Shown piece after piece: positions 25,718 to 37,100 of a stretch of 64,000 bases of DNA (positions within the stretch are counted from its first letter, which is position 1; each line of letters starts with the position of its first letter). Below the pieces are notes generated by a model. That model worked only from the letters and a program-made list of their open reading frames with translations. It was not told where the DNA came from and ran no database searches. Both the position numbers and the translations under genes were made by a program. Origin of the DNA: Limibacter armeniacum (GTDB lineage Bacteria > Bacteroidota > Bacteroidia > Cytophagales > Flammeovirgaceae); NCBI RefSeq assembly GCF_036880985.1, contig NZ_JBAJNO010000009.1:1302001-1366000 (forward strand), given 5' to 3'.

Positions 25718-26200
25718 TTATTGGTAATCCAGCATTTTTGTTGTTCCACACCTAAATAAGTAATGGACCTTAAACTTTGTACTGCCAATAGTTTTCAAAA
25801 TTAGTTTTACCACAAAGGCTTCAGAATACTCATCCAGCATTTCAAACCTGTTTTCTCCGACCCGATATGAATGAGGTGTTCCTAAATAATTCATATCACT
25901 TACTGATAAGACTTCCCAGCTATGAACCCTGTATTTTTGACCATCTGCATACCATGTCCAGTTACTACCTTTCATTCGAACTGAAAACTCATGAACCCCA
26001 GTCGACAACTTTCGGGGAAAGCCATTTTTACTAACTAAACGACCATCGATATACAAGGTAACATTGGGAATGTGATCATACGGAAGATAAATATCCTGTC
26101 CTGCCTCTCGATATAATTTTTCCAAATAAAAATTTTGGCTGTAACTGGTTGTTGAAAGTGTCAAGAATAAAAATATGACAATAAAAAAATGTTTAATCAT
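25718..26200 (-). CDS. Small secreted protein, tandem paralog A
   Basis: A 160-residue exported protein with a signal peptide ending near TSYSQ. It is the duplicate of the 25093-25578 gene, with the same blocks (NFYLEKLYREAGQD, PYDHIPNVTLYIDGRLV, SNWTWYADGQKYRVHSW, KFKVHYLFRCG). The divergence is spread evenly, about two thirds of residues alike by eye, so the duplication is not recent. Upstream is an AT-rich region shared with the divergent S9 peptidase gene. Function unknown. Confidence 0.75.
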   Translation of the reverse strand: MIKHFFIVIFLFLTLSTTSYSQNFYLEKLYREAGQDIYLPYDHIPNVTLYIDGRLVSKNGFPRKLSTGVHEFSVRMKGSNWTWYADGQKYRVHSWEVLSVSDMNYLGTPHSYRVGENRFEMLDEYSEAFVVKLILKTIGSTKFKVHYLFRCGTTKMLDYQ

Positions 26201-26484
26201 CTGTATAAGATATTATTTCAAGCTTTTAAACTAAGGATTGGTTTTAACCCCAAAAGATAAGTTATTCTTGAAATATTTATACTCAATTCAACTCTTTTCT
26301 TACATTCCGATGCCTAGCACTTTAATCATACCACATTAAAATCTCAGCTTTTTTTCTCATAACAATCCTCAGCAAAGTGAATAATTATCTTTAGATTTAA
26401 ATTCTCCATATCTTTATATGTCACTCTTGTTTATATACTATTTCTGAGTGAAAAATCTAAACATCATTAACACAATACTAACAG

Positions 26485-28881
26485 ATGAATAAAATTTTCC
26501 GCAATGGACTAACCATGGGGTGGCTTCTGATAACCGCTTCAGGCGTATTGGCCCAACAATCTCAAAAACCTTCGCTAACTATAGATCAGATTATGGAAGG
26601 CAATAGCTTTGTGGGTAACCTACCACATGACTTCCAATGGCTGACAGACAGTAAAACAGTATACTTTTACTGGAACCCAGAAAATAAAGCCTATGATGAA
26701 CTGTATAAGGTGACAGTTGGTAATAACAAGCCTGTTAAAGTAAGTCTGGAGGAGCAACAAAACCTACCATCCAAAAGAGGAGACCTCACTCAGGATGAAT
26801 CCAGAAAAGTTTACAGCAAAGGCGGAGATCTTTTTGTTTATGATTTTAAATCAGGCACATCTGTCCAAATCACGAATACACTAGATACTGAACGCAACCC
26901 AGCGTTTTTGCTGGATGAAGATAAAGTCGCTTACCAACAAGGCTTCAACCTTTTTGTATGGAACCGTAAAGATGGCAGTACGACACAGGTAACCAATTTC
27001 AAACCTGGTAGAGCTCCTCGCGATATCCCATCTCCTATATACGAACAATGGCTTGAGGAAGACCAACTTGCCCACTTTGACATTCTGCAACAAAGAAAGG
27101 AAAACAGTGAGGCTCGTAAAGCGCATTGGGATAAGCTGGACATCAAGCACCCAAGTGCAATCTATATGAACGGTCAGGATATGTACAATATCCAACTAAG
27201 CCCTGACGGAAAATTTGCAACCTACAACTTGCGTAACAGGTTGCATGCCAAAAGCACAGAAGTACATGACTTCGTCACTCAATCTGGCTTTACGGCAGAC
27301 CAAAAAGCACGACCTAAAGTGGGTAGTCCACTCGATACATTCCAAATGGGAATTTATGATATCGAAAAAGACTCATCCTTCACACTGGATATTACACAGT
27401 TGGAAGGTATTTATGACAAACCTGCTTACCTGAAAGACTACCTAAATGAAGGAGAAGAATTTCAAGCTCAGTATGAAACGCCAAGGGAAGTAGTTGTACA
27501 CCAACCAGTATACTCATCTGATGGGCAATATGCAGCTGTGGATATCCGTGCGATGGATAACAAAGACCGTTGGATCATGTTACTTGATCTGTCTACAGGC
27601 AAAATGATACAAGTGGATCGCCAGCACGATGACGCATGGATTGGTGGACCGAATATTTCAAGTTGGAACCTTTGGGTTGGTGATATTGGATGGGTCGGCA
27701 ATAAGTTATGGTACCAATCTGAAGCGACAGGCTTTTCTCACTTGTACACATTTGATGCAAAAAGTGGTCAGCGCAAACAACTTACAGATGGAAAGTTTGA
27801 AGTCCTTTCAGTTGAGGTTTCCAATGATGAAAAAGCATTCTACCTGACTTCAAACAAAGAAAGCTCTTCTGAGCACCATTTCTACAAGCTACCAGTAAAA
27901 GGTGGCAATATGGAGAAAATCACGACACTGGAAGGTGGCAATGAAGTTACCATGTCTCCTGACAACAACTATCTGGCAATTAGGCACTCATACAGCAACC
28001 AACCCTGGGAGCTATATTTGCAACCCAACAAAGCTGGAGCTAAAGCAGTAAAAGTCACAAAATCAACTACCGAGTCATTTGACCAATACCAATGGAAAGC
28101 GCCAGAGGTCATTACCTTTGAAGCTAGAGATGGGGCAGCCGTTCACGCAAGGCTTTACAAGCCTGAAAATGCCAAAGAAGGTGGTAAAGCTGTTATCTTC
28201 GTTCATGGCGCAGGGTACTTGCAAAATGTGCACAAATGGTGGAGCAGTTACTTCAGAGAATATATGTTCCATAACTTCCTAACAGACCAAGGCTATACTG
28301 TACTGGATATCGACTATCGTGGCAGTGCTGGCTATGGAAGTGAATGGAGAACCGGTATCTACAGACATATGGGAGGAAAGGACCTGACTGACCAAGTAGA
28401 TGGCGCAAAATATTTGATAGAAAAACATGGAATAAGTGCTGACAGAATTGGCATCTATGGTGGATCTTATGGTGGGTTCATTACACTGATGGCAATGTTC
28501 ACAGAACCTGATGTTTTCAAGTCAGGTGCAGCACTTCGCTCAGTAACTGACTGGGCACATTACAACCACGAATACACCTCCAATATCCTCAACACTCCTG
28601 TTGAGGATCCAATTGCCTATAAGAAAAGCTCTCCTATTTACTTTGCGAATGGCTTAAAAGGTGATTTGGTCATTCTGCATGGTATGATGGATGACAACGT
28701 TCAGTTCCAGGATGTAGTCAGACTGTCTCAAAGGTTGATTGAATTGAGAAAAGAAAACTGGGAGATGGCTGTATTCCCAATGGAACCTCACGGTTTCAAG
28801 GAAGCAACCAGTTGGGCTGATGAATACAAAAGAATCTACAAGCTGTTTGAACGCACATTGAATGCGCCAAATGAGCAATAA
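26485..28881 (+). CDS. Exported S9 family prolyl oligopeptidase / DPP IV-like peptidase
   Basis: A 798-residue serine peptidase with a signal peptide ending at VLAQ (about residue 23). Residues 40-540 form the eight-bladed beta-propeller (DPP IV N-terminal region) and residues 560-795 the alpha/beta hydrolase domain. The catalytic Ser661 lies in GGSYGG, the Asp in MDDNVQFQ (736-737) and His769 in PHGF. An LNAP-style end and the motif DYRGSAGYG near 610 fit the DPP IV branch. A propeller motif with paired Glu residues (QWLEEDQLAHFD) resembles the part of DPP IV that binds the substrate N-terminus. It probably releases dipeptides or peptides in the periplasm for nutrition. Confidence 0.93.
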   Translation: MNKIFRNGLTMGWLLITASGVLAQQSQKPSLTIDQIMEGNSFVGNLPHDFQWLTDSKTVYFYWNPENKAYDELYKVTVGNNKPVKVSLEEQQNLPSKRGDLTQDESRKVYSKGGDLFVYDFKSGTSVQITNTLDTERNPAFLLDEDKVAYQQGFNLFVWNRKDGSTTQVTNFKPGRAPRDIPSPIYEQWLEEDQLAHFDILQQRKENSEARKAHWDKLDIKHPSAIYMNGQDMYNIQLSPDGKFATYNLRNRLHAKSTEVHDFVTQSGFTADQKARPKVGSPLDTFQMGIYDIEKDSSFTLDITQLEGIYDKPAYLKDYLNEGEEFQAQYETPREVVVHQPVYSSDGQYAAVDIRAMDNKDRWIMLLDLSTGKMIQVDRQHDDAWIGGPNISSWNLWVGDIGWVGNKLWYQSEATGFSHLYTFDAKSGQRKQLTDGKFEVLSVEVSNDEKAFYLTSNKESSSEHHFYKLPVKGGNMEKITTLEGGNEVTMSPDNNYLAIRHSYSNQPWELYLQPNKAGAKAVKVTKSTTESFDQYQWKAPEVITFEARDGAAVHARLYKPENAKEGGKAVIFVHGAGYLQNVHKWWSSYFREYMFHNFLTDQGYTVLDIDYRGSAGYGSEWRTGIYRHMGGKDLTDQVDGAKYLIEKHGISADRIGIYGGSYGGFITLMAMFTEPDVFKSGAALRSVTDWAHYNHEYTSNILNTPVEDPIAYKKSSPIYFANGLKGDLVILHGMMDDNVQFQDVVRLSQRLIELRKENWEMAVFPMEPHGFKEATSWADEYKRIYKLFERTLNAPNEQ

Positions 28882-28895
28882 AATCTAGATAAACA

Positions 28896-28931
28896 AAACG
28901 GGTACTGTCCTTTCGGTCAGTACCCGTTTGC
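28896..28931. terminator. Bidirectional terminator
   Basis: A perfect 12-bp stem (28896-28907 with 28918-28929) between convergent genes. On the - strand the stem is followed by TTTTGTTT; on the + strand the stem's own TTT is followed by GCATTT. Confidence 0.8.
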
Positions 28932-28955
28932 ATTTCCCCCATAAGCAAATTATGC

Positions 28956-29486
28956 TTATACAATTCTATTTTTAAGCTCACAACTCTCAAAGCCAGGAGC
29001 AAATATTCCTTCCTCTATCCAATATCCTTTCAAGGATCCATCTTCCTGAATCTCATAGATGACCATCCCTGCATACTCTGCATCATCCTCGTGATAATAA
29101 AAATGAAGTACCAGCTTATTCCCATACACAAACCCTTCTCCTAACAGCAATTGTTGGCTAAAACCAATCTCCCACTTGGCTTTAATCTTTCCTCCAATAT
29201 GCCAAAGACTTAAATGCCCATGATAAGGCTCATGCGCTTTGCCTGGATTATGTCCTTTCACTGCGTAATTACCTACAATCTCAAGCATATTGACAGCCAC
29301 TTGTATGCCTACAGCTGAATCATTTGACTCAAAACCATTGTGTTCAAACTCATAGGCTTGCTGAAAAAGCTCAAAACGTTCATCCACATTAGAAAAATCT
29401 GTAGGACCATCAAGCATCATTACCTGTTGGTTGGCAGCTTCGCCTTTCCCAAGGAAAGACTTCAGTCGGTTCATCAGTGAGTTCAT
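28956..29486 (-). CDS. Conserved-looking cytoplasmic protein of unknown function
   Basis: A 176-residue protein without signal peptide or membrane helices. It begins with a short basic helix (MNRLKSFLGKG), then a helical part (VDERFELFQQAYEFEHNGFESND) and a beta-rich half: GHLSLWHIGGKIKAKWEIGF, LVLHFYYHEDDAEYAGMVIYEI, GSLKGYWIEEG. The ending EGIFAPGFESCEL is compact. I recognise no family or catalytic motif. It is a single gene, convergent with the S9 peptidase gene and divergent from the oxygenase gene. Confidence 0.65.
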   Translation of the reverse strand: MNSLMNRLKSFLGKGEAANQQVMMLDGPTDFSNVDERFELFQQAYEFEHNGFESNDSAVGIQVAVNMLEIVGNYAVKGHNPGKAHEPYHGHLSLWHIGGKIKAKWEIGFSQQLLLGEGFVYGNKLVLHFYYHEDDAEYAGMVIYEIQEDGSLKGYWIEEGIFAPGFESCELKNRIV

Positions 29487-29898
29487 GTTTGTTGATTAGT
29501 TTGTCAGTTGCGAAAGTGGAAAGGGAGCGGCTTGAAAACCTTTGTAGCACACAAATAAGCTCCTTGATTTAAATAGTCGACAATTAAGTCTAGATCATCA
29601 GTACTTCAACTAAACATCGGTAACATTGCACTAATCATTCCAATGTTTACTTTTCAGCGACTGATGATACTGTCTAGGTGAATTTTAAGCTTTTTTAATC
29701 TTCCTTTTATTTTATTGGTAAAAGGCTGCTCAAAACGACTGCGAATTACCACAAAAAATTTTGAATTCCATAATGGGGTTCAACGTTATTTATCTAACAA
29801 AACACAATGGATTCCAATTGGTTACATACTTAAAATCGGACAAAACTGATATCAAACCCTTCTATATATCTTACAATTGAAACTTGCCTTTGGACAAT
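29487..29898. other. Divergent intergenic region
   Basis: About 410 AT-rich bases between divergent genes. No small gene, terminator or exact TAnnTTTG promoter was found. A 7-bp inverted pair CATCAGT/ACTGATG (about 29597 and 29660) is present but too weak to call. Confidence 0.3.
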
Positions 29899-31032
29899 AT
29901 GATGGATATTAAATTTTTGTCAGCTCAAAGAAAAATTTCGGATCCAATAGCTGATCAGACAGTTGAACGACTTTTACAAGATGGTTTATTACCTGAACTC
30001 AATAAATCACTGAAGCACTTTGTTGCCAATAATGACGCCTTACCTGAAAGACTCCCAGATTATATCCATCAGTATTTCCATCAAACTTCGATCTTACCTG
30101 AATGGGCTGACTTACAACGTATCAGGCAAGGACAACACTTTTTCCTTACCTATGCCCGTGAAATCCTACTGCTGCTTATTGTTAAATCTCTACCGACCTG
30201 TTACGCCTGTGGTAATGGTGCTGAGTTACTTTACCGAACTGGCAGGCTCAATCGAGAAGACCAAGGGCATAAAGTGATGGCTCGCCGTCTGTTGGAAACG
30301 ATGCAGTTTGTCATTGATGTAATGGATATTGGATCGTTCAGACCAGAAGGTAAGGCTATCAGAAGTGCACAAAAAGTCCGACTGATACATGCAGCTATCC
30401 GCCAATATGCTTTGAAGAATAAATGGAATGCTAAGCTGTACGGTTACCCCATCAATCAGGAAGATATGACCTTTACACTTCTCTCATTCAGTCACTACAT
30501 ACTCGAAGGGCTGGAACAGATGGAAATACCTCTAAAAAAAGAGGAGAAACAGAATTTCCTGCACACATGGAATGTAATCGGTCATATAATGGGTGTAAAA
30601 GAAGTGCTACTACCGGAAACACATGAAAAAGCAAAAACATTAGCTGAAAGCATCTTGAAACATCAAGCCAAACCTACTGAAGCGGGAAAAGTCCTCACCC
30701 GTTCCTGCATCGACTTTATGGTATCAACAGACCGGTCAATAGGTCCTACAGCACGTATCCCTACCCTTTTTCGCTTTTTCTTGGGACCAGGCATTTCGGG
30801 TATTTTACAGATTGCCAAACCAGACAATAGTATTATTGAGCTTTTCACTCCTGCCTCTGTACGTTTGTTTTCAGGTTTCAAGCATATACTTAAGAATGAG
30901 TTTTTCCTTTTTAGACAGATCATCAACATTGATAACCGACTGTACTGGAATAGCCTTTTTGATACGGTATACCCCAATATGGAAAGAGAACTAAATATTC
31001 CACCATCTTTGAAAGAGAGTTGGAAGAAATAA
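29899..31032 (+). CDS. MpaB/Lcp-type oxygenase (DUF2236 family)
   Basis: A 377-residue, mainly helical protein of the oxygenase MpaB / latex-clearing protein family. The family block KVRLIHAAIRQYALKN followed by GYPINQEDMTFTLLSFS is clear; the His in HAAIR corresponds to the haem ligand of Lcp-type oxygenases by pattern. It also has REILLLLIVKSLPTCYACGNGAEL and RRLLETMQFVIDVMD upstream. Such proteins oxidise isoprenoid or lipid chains with a b-type haem, but most bacterial members are unstudied. I use ATG 29899 rather than a TTG at 29884. The next gene, 107 bases on, is the alpha-2-macroglobulin; a functional link is not evident. Confidence 0.82.
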   Translation: MMDIKFLSAQRKISDPIADQTVERLLQDGLLPELNKSLKHFVANNDALPERLPDYIHQYFHQTSILPEWADLQRIRQGQHFFLTYAREILLLLIVKSLPTCYACGNGAELLYRTGRLNREDQGHKVMARRLLETMQFVIDVMDIGSFRPEGKAIRSAQKVRLIHAAIRQYALKNKWNAKLYGYPINQEDMTFTLLSFSHYILEGLEQMEIPLKKEEKQNFLHTWNVIGHIMGVKEVLLPETHEKAKTLAESILKHQAKPTEAGKVLTRSCIDFMVSTDRSIGPTARIPTLFRFFLGPGISGILQIAKPDNSIIELFTPASVRLFSGFKHILKNEFFLFRQIINIDNRLYWNSLFDTVYPNMERELNIPPSLKESWKK

Positions 31033-31138
31033 GGCATGATTGATTAAAGCTTGCAACTCCTTTTTTATTTGCCCATAATTTTTTTCACTATTTTTATAAA
31101 ACCCAATCAAAACTGATTTTTTACTGAACCTTATTAGC

Positions 31139-34100
31139 ATGAACTACTGCTATTCGCTTTTACTATGTCTTCTACTGATGATCGCCAATCAGGTAATCGG
31201 TCAGCAACAGCATTTTGATTACAAAAGAGATACCTATCAGGACCACAGTGATTACAGCTATTATTATAAAATAACTGACGAAGAAGCCCAACAGCTCTAC
31301 CTTGAAAAGCCTAACACACTAAGTACTCAGTATTTTCATACGCTTTATGATAGCATCCCTGCCAATTATAATTGGAATGCTTCCAATCTTACTGTCGGTC
31401 ATTACCTTCTTGTTGACATCCGAAAGGAACGAATGGAAGTTACTGTAGTCTCCAATAACCCGGCTCACTGTGTTATCCATCAGAATGATCGTGACTTACA
31501 AGTAAGTATTCACAACAGACAAGGAGATACGATTCAGGATGCAGAGGTTTCCATCAATGGAAAAAGTTTGCAATGGAATAGTGAAAAAGCATTGTATGTT
31601 TTGGAGAAGAGTAATGAGAAGGGTTGTATTATTATAGAACATCAAGGGAAAAAGTCTTTCTACCCCGTTACCCGAAACCGAGATAATCCTTGGTACAAAA
31701 GAGCCCAGCAGGATTTAGTATATAACACACCACTAAGAGGCATTCCATGGGCGATGCAATACGCCAACATCAACCGACATATCAGCACCATCGAGAGACT
31801 TATCCAATACGGAGAAGTACCTTATTTTTTGAGAAGAATAGTCAACTTATTCGATCCTGACGAAATTCCTTACAAAAATTATCAAGGTTATTTGGCTACC
31901 AACAAACCCATGTACAAGCCAGGGGACACCGTGATGGTCAAGGCTTTTATGACAGAACAGTACGGAACCCCACTCCATCAGGAAGTTAAACTCGTACTCT
32001 CGGAGCGGTACAGTTACCATTCCTCAAAAAGAATCTTGGCAACCGTTTCCCCTTACAAAAAAGGTGCTTACCGATACGAGTTTGTGCTACATGACTCACT
32101 CGAATTAACACTTGATAAGCGTTATGTCATCAGCTTTGACGATAAACAGGGAAGAAATATAGTAAATAATCACTTTGACTACAGCGACTACCTGCTGGAT
32201 GAAACCGAGCTTACACTTAACTCCAACCATGATACCTACTTTCGTGGAATGCCACTTGACTTCTTTGTTCAGGCTACAGGACCTAATGGGCTAAACCTGC
32301 TGGACGGTAAACTATCTATGGATGTCATGACCCACAGAATCGATGAAGTCTATACGGACAGGCTTTTTATCCCTGATACATTGCATATTCAGGAAGTAAG
32401 ACTTGATGAAGTGGGTAAAACAAAAATCACCCTGCCTCAGCATCTTTTTATTGATGGCAAAATGGAGGTCATTGTGAGGATGGTATTGGTCAATGGCAAT
32501 AATGAGCGAAGATCAAGTCAAAAGACAATTACACTGGATGGTAGAAAAGAAAGGTTGAAACTGGTGTATGAAGACAATAAAGTAAAAGCCCATTACCTGC
32601 TTAATAACGAGTCTGTCAAAAGGAAAGCATTACTCACTACTGAATACCGTGATAAGTCTTTTGAGAATAAGTCTGATAGTATATGGCTTCCTGCTGAGTT
32701 TGATTACAACGGAATACCCTTCAAGTTCCTATTATCCAAAGATAACCTGAGGAAAGAGTTGATTATGAGCAGACAGGGCAACCGTCTTGCCGTTCAGACA
32801 TCAGCGACGCCAGACTCTATTTTCTTTTCCATTCAAAACCCAGACAGCATCAAGGTATGGTATGAGCTATATAAGAAAAGTGGACTTGTTAATTCTGGTA
32901 AAGGAGAAGTAAGCAAAGCTATTGCCTCAAATAAACCTGAGCATTACACACTTTTTGTTCACCAGCTTTGGGGAGGAGAAAGCTCAAAAGAGAAATTCCA
33001 TTTTACCAATTACCCCAATATGCTGCACATTGCAATGAAGCAGCCTAATACAGTAATTCCGGGGCAGAAAACTGAAGTAACTGTCAAAGTCACCGATTAT
33101 AAAGGGAATCCCGTTCCTGATGTTGACCTGACTGCCTTTGCCTTAACAGATAAATTCGAAGGAAAGAACACGCCTGACCTCCCACTGTGGGAAAATCCAA
33201 AATACAGTCCCAGACTGATCAACAAAACCAAACATAGCGCAATGCCAACATTGGACTACCCGTTGGCTTACCAGTATTACCAACAGTCAACTGGTTTGGA
33301 TTCACTCCTATTCTATCAAGCTATCTACCCTACCAATGGACTGGCAGAACTATCGGTCACCGATGCGGATTCCATCACCAAGTTTGTACCTGTAATATCC
33401 GAGAATGGCAGACCACTTACTGTCCACTATTTCTCAATGGATGATAGTCTTATCTATTTCAGCAAAACAAATACTTTTCCTCAGTTTGTGTTTAGGGCTA
33501 CACCTGGTAAACATCAACTCAAGTTCCGCACAAGTCATCATGAAATCACCGTAGAGGATGTTGAATTCAGGAAAGAGGTAAGGAATATTATGGGTATTGA
33601 TATCAGTCAGGCTAACCCCAGAGTTTCTATACAAAAGAAAAATAATAAGCTAAGCAAAAAAGAAAAAAGTTGGCTTAATCAGCACCTTACAAAAATTAAC
33701 CTTAGCAATAGCACATGGCGTGAATTCCCAAATCAATATATATGGCAATCCAATAGAATTGAACAACTCAAACACAATCGACATTCCCCCCTTTTTATTG
33801 ATTCTTTCAATAAAAGTGTAAAAGGATTTGACGCTAGTAAATCTTTTGATAAGTACGGCATCCATCAACCTATTTACAGTGATAGTCTTCTTCTAGAAGA
33901 ACAACCTGTGCTGAAAGGCAGGTATAAACTAAATGATAAAAGTAAGTTCTCTTCTTTAGAGGACAAGTTACTGACAGATAAAATATGGGACGCTCCACCT
34001 ACCATTGAAATTGTCAGTCCACATATATTGGATTACTATATCAATGCGGATACGCTCAATCATCAAGGTGATGCCTCTCTTATGATATTACGAGCAAACC

Positions 34101-37100
34101 AAGACTACACCTTTTTGGGGCAAATCTACTTTTTTGACAAAAACCGTCATCAGGTCTTTGCCAAACAGCACAATGAACAGCTTGACGTTCCAGTGGGGAA
34201 CTATGACTTACTACTTTGGCTGACCAATGCAGATTATATCTGGCTAAAAGATGTAGCGCTAAAAGCCAATGGCACCAACCTTATCCAATTGGATAAAGAA
34301 GGCATCTTTACAGTCGATACTTATCAGTACCTGAATGCGCCAATCTTACAACAACCTTATATTCAGCGTATCGGCAACAGTACAGATGGCTATGTAAAAG
34401 GGACAGTCATGACTTCACAAAATCTGCCAGTGATTGGAGCAATCGTCAGCAACGGAAAAGAGCAGACACTAACTGATCTGGATGGCAGCTATAAGCTACC
34501 AATACGTGATTCCCTTTTTGTTCAGTTCAAGGAACAAATCAGAAAAATGGCGATTGAAAATGCGGATACTGTTCATATCATGATCCCAAGCATTCAGCCT
34601 AAAACGGAAAATATCACTTTAACGGAAGCCTACAAACGACCATCGCAAGAAAGACGCATGGGAATTCACAGACAGAACAGCTTCTCCAGAATCATCACAC
34701 CATTAATCAGAACAGATGACTTTAATGGATATGTCTCAGGGCAAATAACAGATACCTCTGGCGATCCTTTACCTGGTGTAACAGTCATGGTGAAAGGAAC
34801 GACACATGGTACTATTTCTGATCTGGATGGACATTACAGGCTGGATGTTCCATCGGGTGCCACATTGGAATTCCGATTTATCGGTTTCAAAAGCAATGAA
34901 ATACAGGTAGGCAGCTCCACCGCTATCAGTTATGATATAGAAATGGAAGAAGACGTTCAGCAACTACAGGAAGTCGTTGTAATGGGATATGGAGAAATGC
35001 AATACTCTCTCACTGGAAGTGTAGCAACAGTTTCAGTAACATCCTTAAATGGTAGTGTGGGTAGTGTGGCAGGAGTGCGGATTAGAGGTCTATCCTCATT
35101 ATATGGTAATAGAAGCCCCTCCAACCTTGACTTATTAATACCAAAATCGCCTACTACTCCACAACAAGGCATTACTTCACCTTCGGCAATCGATAACTTG
35201 TACGCACAGGCTTTACAACAAAACAGCCTTCGACAAAACTTCCGTGACTATGCTTGGTGGAAGCCTACTTTAGAGACTGACAGAAATGGCGAAGCTACTT
35301 TCGAAGTACAATATCCTGATGATATCACTACATGGGAAACCCACATCCTTGCCATGAACGGCAAAAAGCAAACAGGTCAGCTCAAAGACTATGTCAAGGC
35401 ATTCAAACCTTTGCAAGCCAACCTCTATCTGCCCCGTTTCCTGTTGGAAGGTGATACCGTTCAAGCAATCGGAAAAGTATTGAACTATATGCCTGATGCC
35501 CAAGAGGTCAGTACACAGTTTACAGTAAGTAGTCAGGTCACTGATATTCCAGAGCATGAAGTCAAAGATACGCAACTTGACTACCATACATTAGTTGTTT
35601 CAAGTCTAGATTCCATTAGTGTTACCTACCAATTGAAACAACAAAATGGCTATGAGGATGGAGAGAAACGGGATATACCTGTCTTTCCAGTAGGCGTGAT
35701 GGAAGAAAGTGGCAGTTTCCATATCCTACAAGGTGACTCAACACTCACCATCCGTAGCATTCCGGAAGCAGATGAGACAACTGTTACTATCTTGGCCAAC
35801 CCAATCGAACTGATTTCTGAAGAGCTTCAAGGTATACACCGCTATCAATATCTCTGCACAGAACAGCTTTCTTCCAAAGTGGAAGCACTGATTGCTTACC
35901 GAACTATTATGGAAGCACAAGGGCAGGAGTTCCCTTATAAGAAAGAGCTGAAGGCATACATCACCAAATTGCAGAAAAGAATGTCTGACATTGGTAGCTG
36001 GGGCTGGTGGGAAGAAAAAGAAGCCTCTGTTACCATGAGCAATTTTGCTGTAAAAGCAATATTGAAAGCTCATTTGACAGGTATTGATATCAATGAAAAA
36101 AAGATGGAAAAAGGCATCAGTTTCCTAAAAGATCAAGTATTGAAAGCTAACAAAAGGAAACTGAGACAACTATTGCCTACCATCACGCTTTTAGCACAAC
36201 ATGGTACTTCATTGCCTTATGATTCCCTTGTCCAATCAATTGAAAAAATGGAGGAACTTACAGCTATAGATCAGTTGCGTATCAGAAGGCTCCAACAAAT
36301 AGCTGGTTTATCCTATCAGCCTGTAGAAGATTTGGTTGCCTCTAAAAAGGAGACGATGCTTGGTGGAGTCTTTTGGGAAGCCCCAGAAAGTTTCAGCTAC
36401 TTTACAGATTCTGACATTGAGATGACTTGCCTGGTCTATGAGCTGATTCGTAATAGTGGACAGTATCAGGAACTGCTCCCAAAAATTCAGCAGTATTTCT
36501 TTGAGCAGAGACCTGTCAATGGTTACAGCAATACCTACGAAGCTATGCTCATTTCGGAAACTATATTGGCTGACCTAATGAAAAAAGGCAAGCAGGATGC
36601 CAACTTCAAGATTATAAAAGAAGATAATACGATCACGCCTGATCACTATCCATATTCACTTACGCTTAGACCTGATGAAACACTGGATATTATCAAGAAA
36701 GGAAATATACCGGCTTTTATCACAGCTTATGAGAAGCATTGGAATGAAGCTCCTGAAAAGGCAGAAAAAGACTTTAGCGTAAGCAGTCATTTCGAATCAG
36801 GTAACGAAATAACCACCTCTTTAGAAAGTGGTACAGCAGTAAACTTAAAAGTAACGGTCGAAGTGCCCAAAGATGCTTATTATACCATGATTGAGGTACC
36901 AATTCCGGCAGGCTGTGTATATGATAAGTATAGTATCAAAAAATCACTGAATGAAGTACACAGAAGCAACTTCAAGGATAAAGTGGCTATCTTCTGTCAA
37001 ACACTTCCAGCCGGTAAACATACTTTTACAGTACCATTGCAAGTGCGTCATACAGGAAAGTTTACACTCAATCCTGCCAAAGTATCGCTAATGTACTTCC

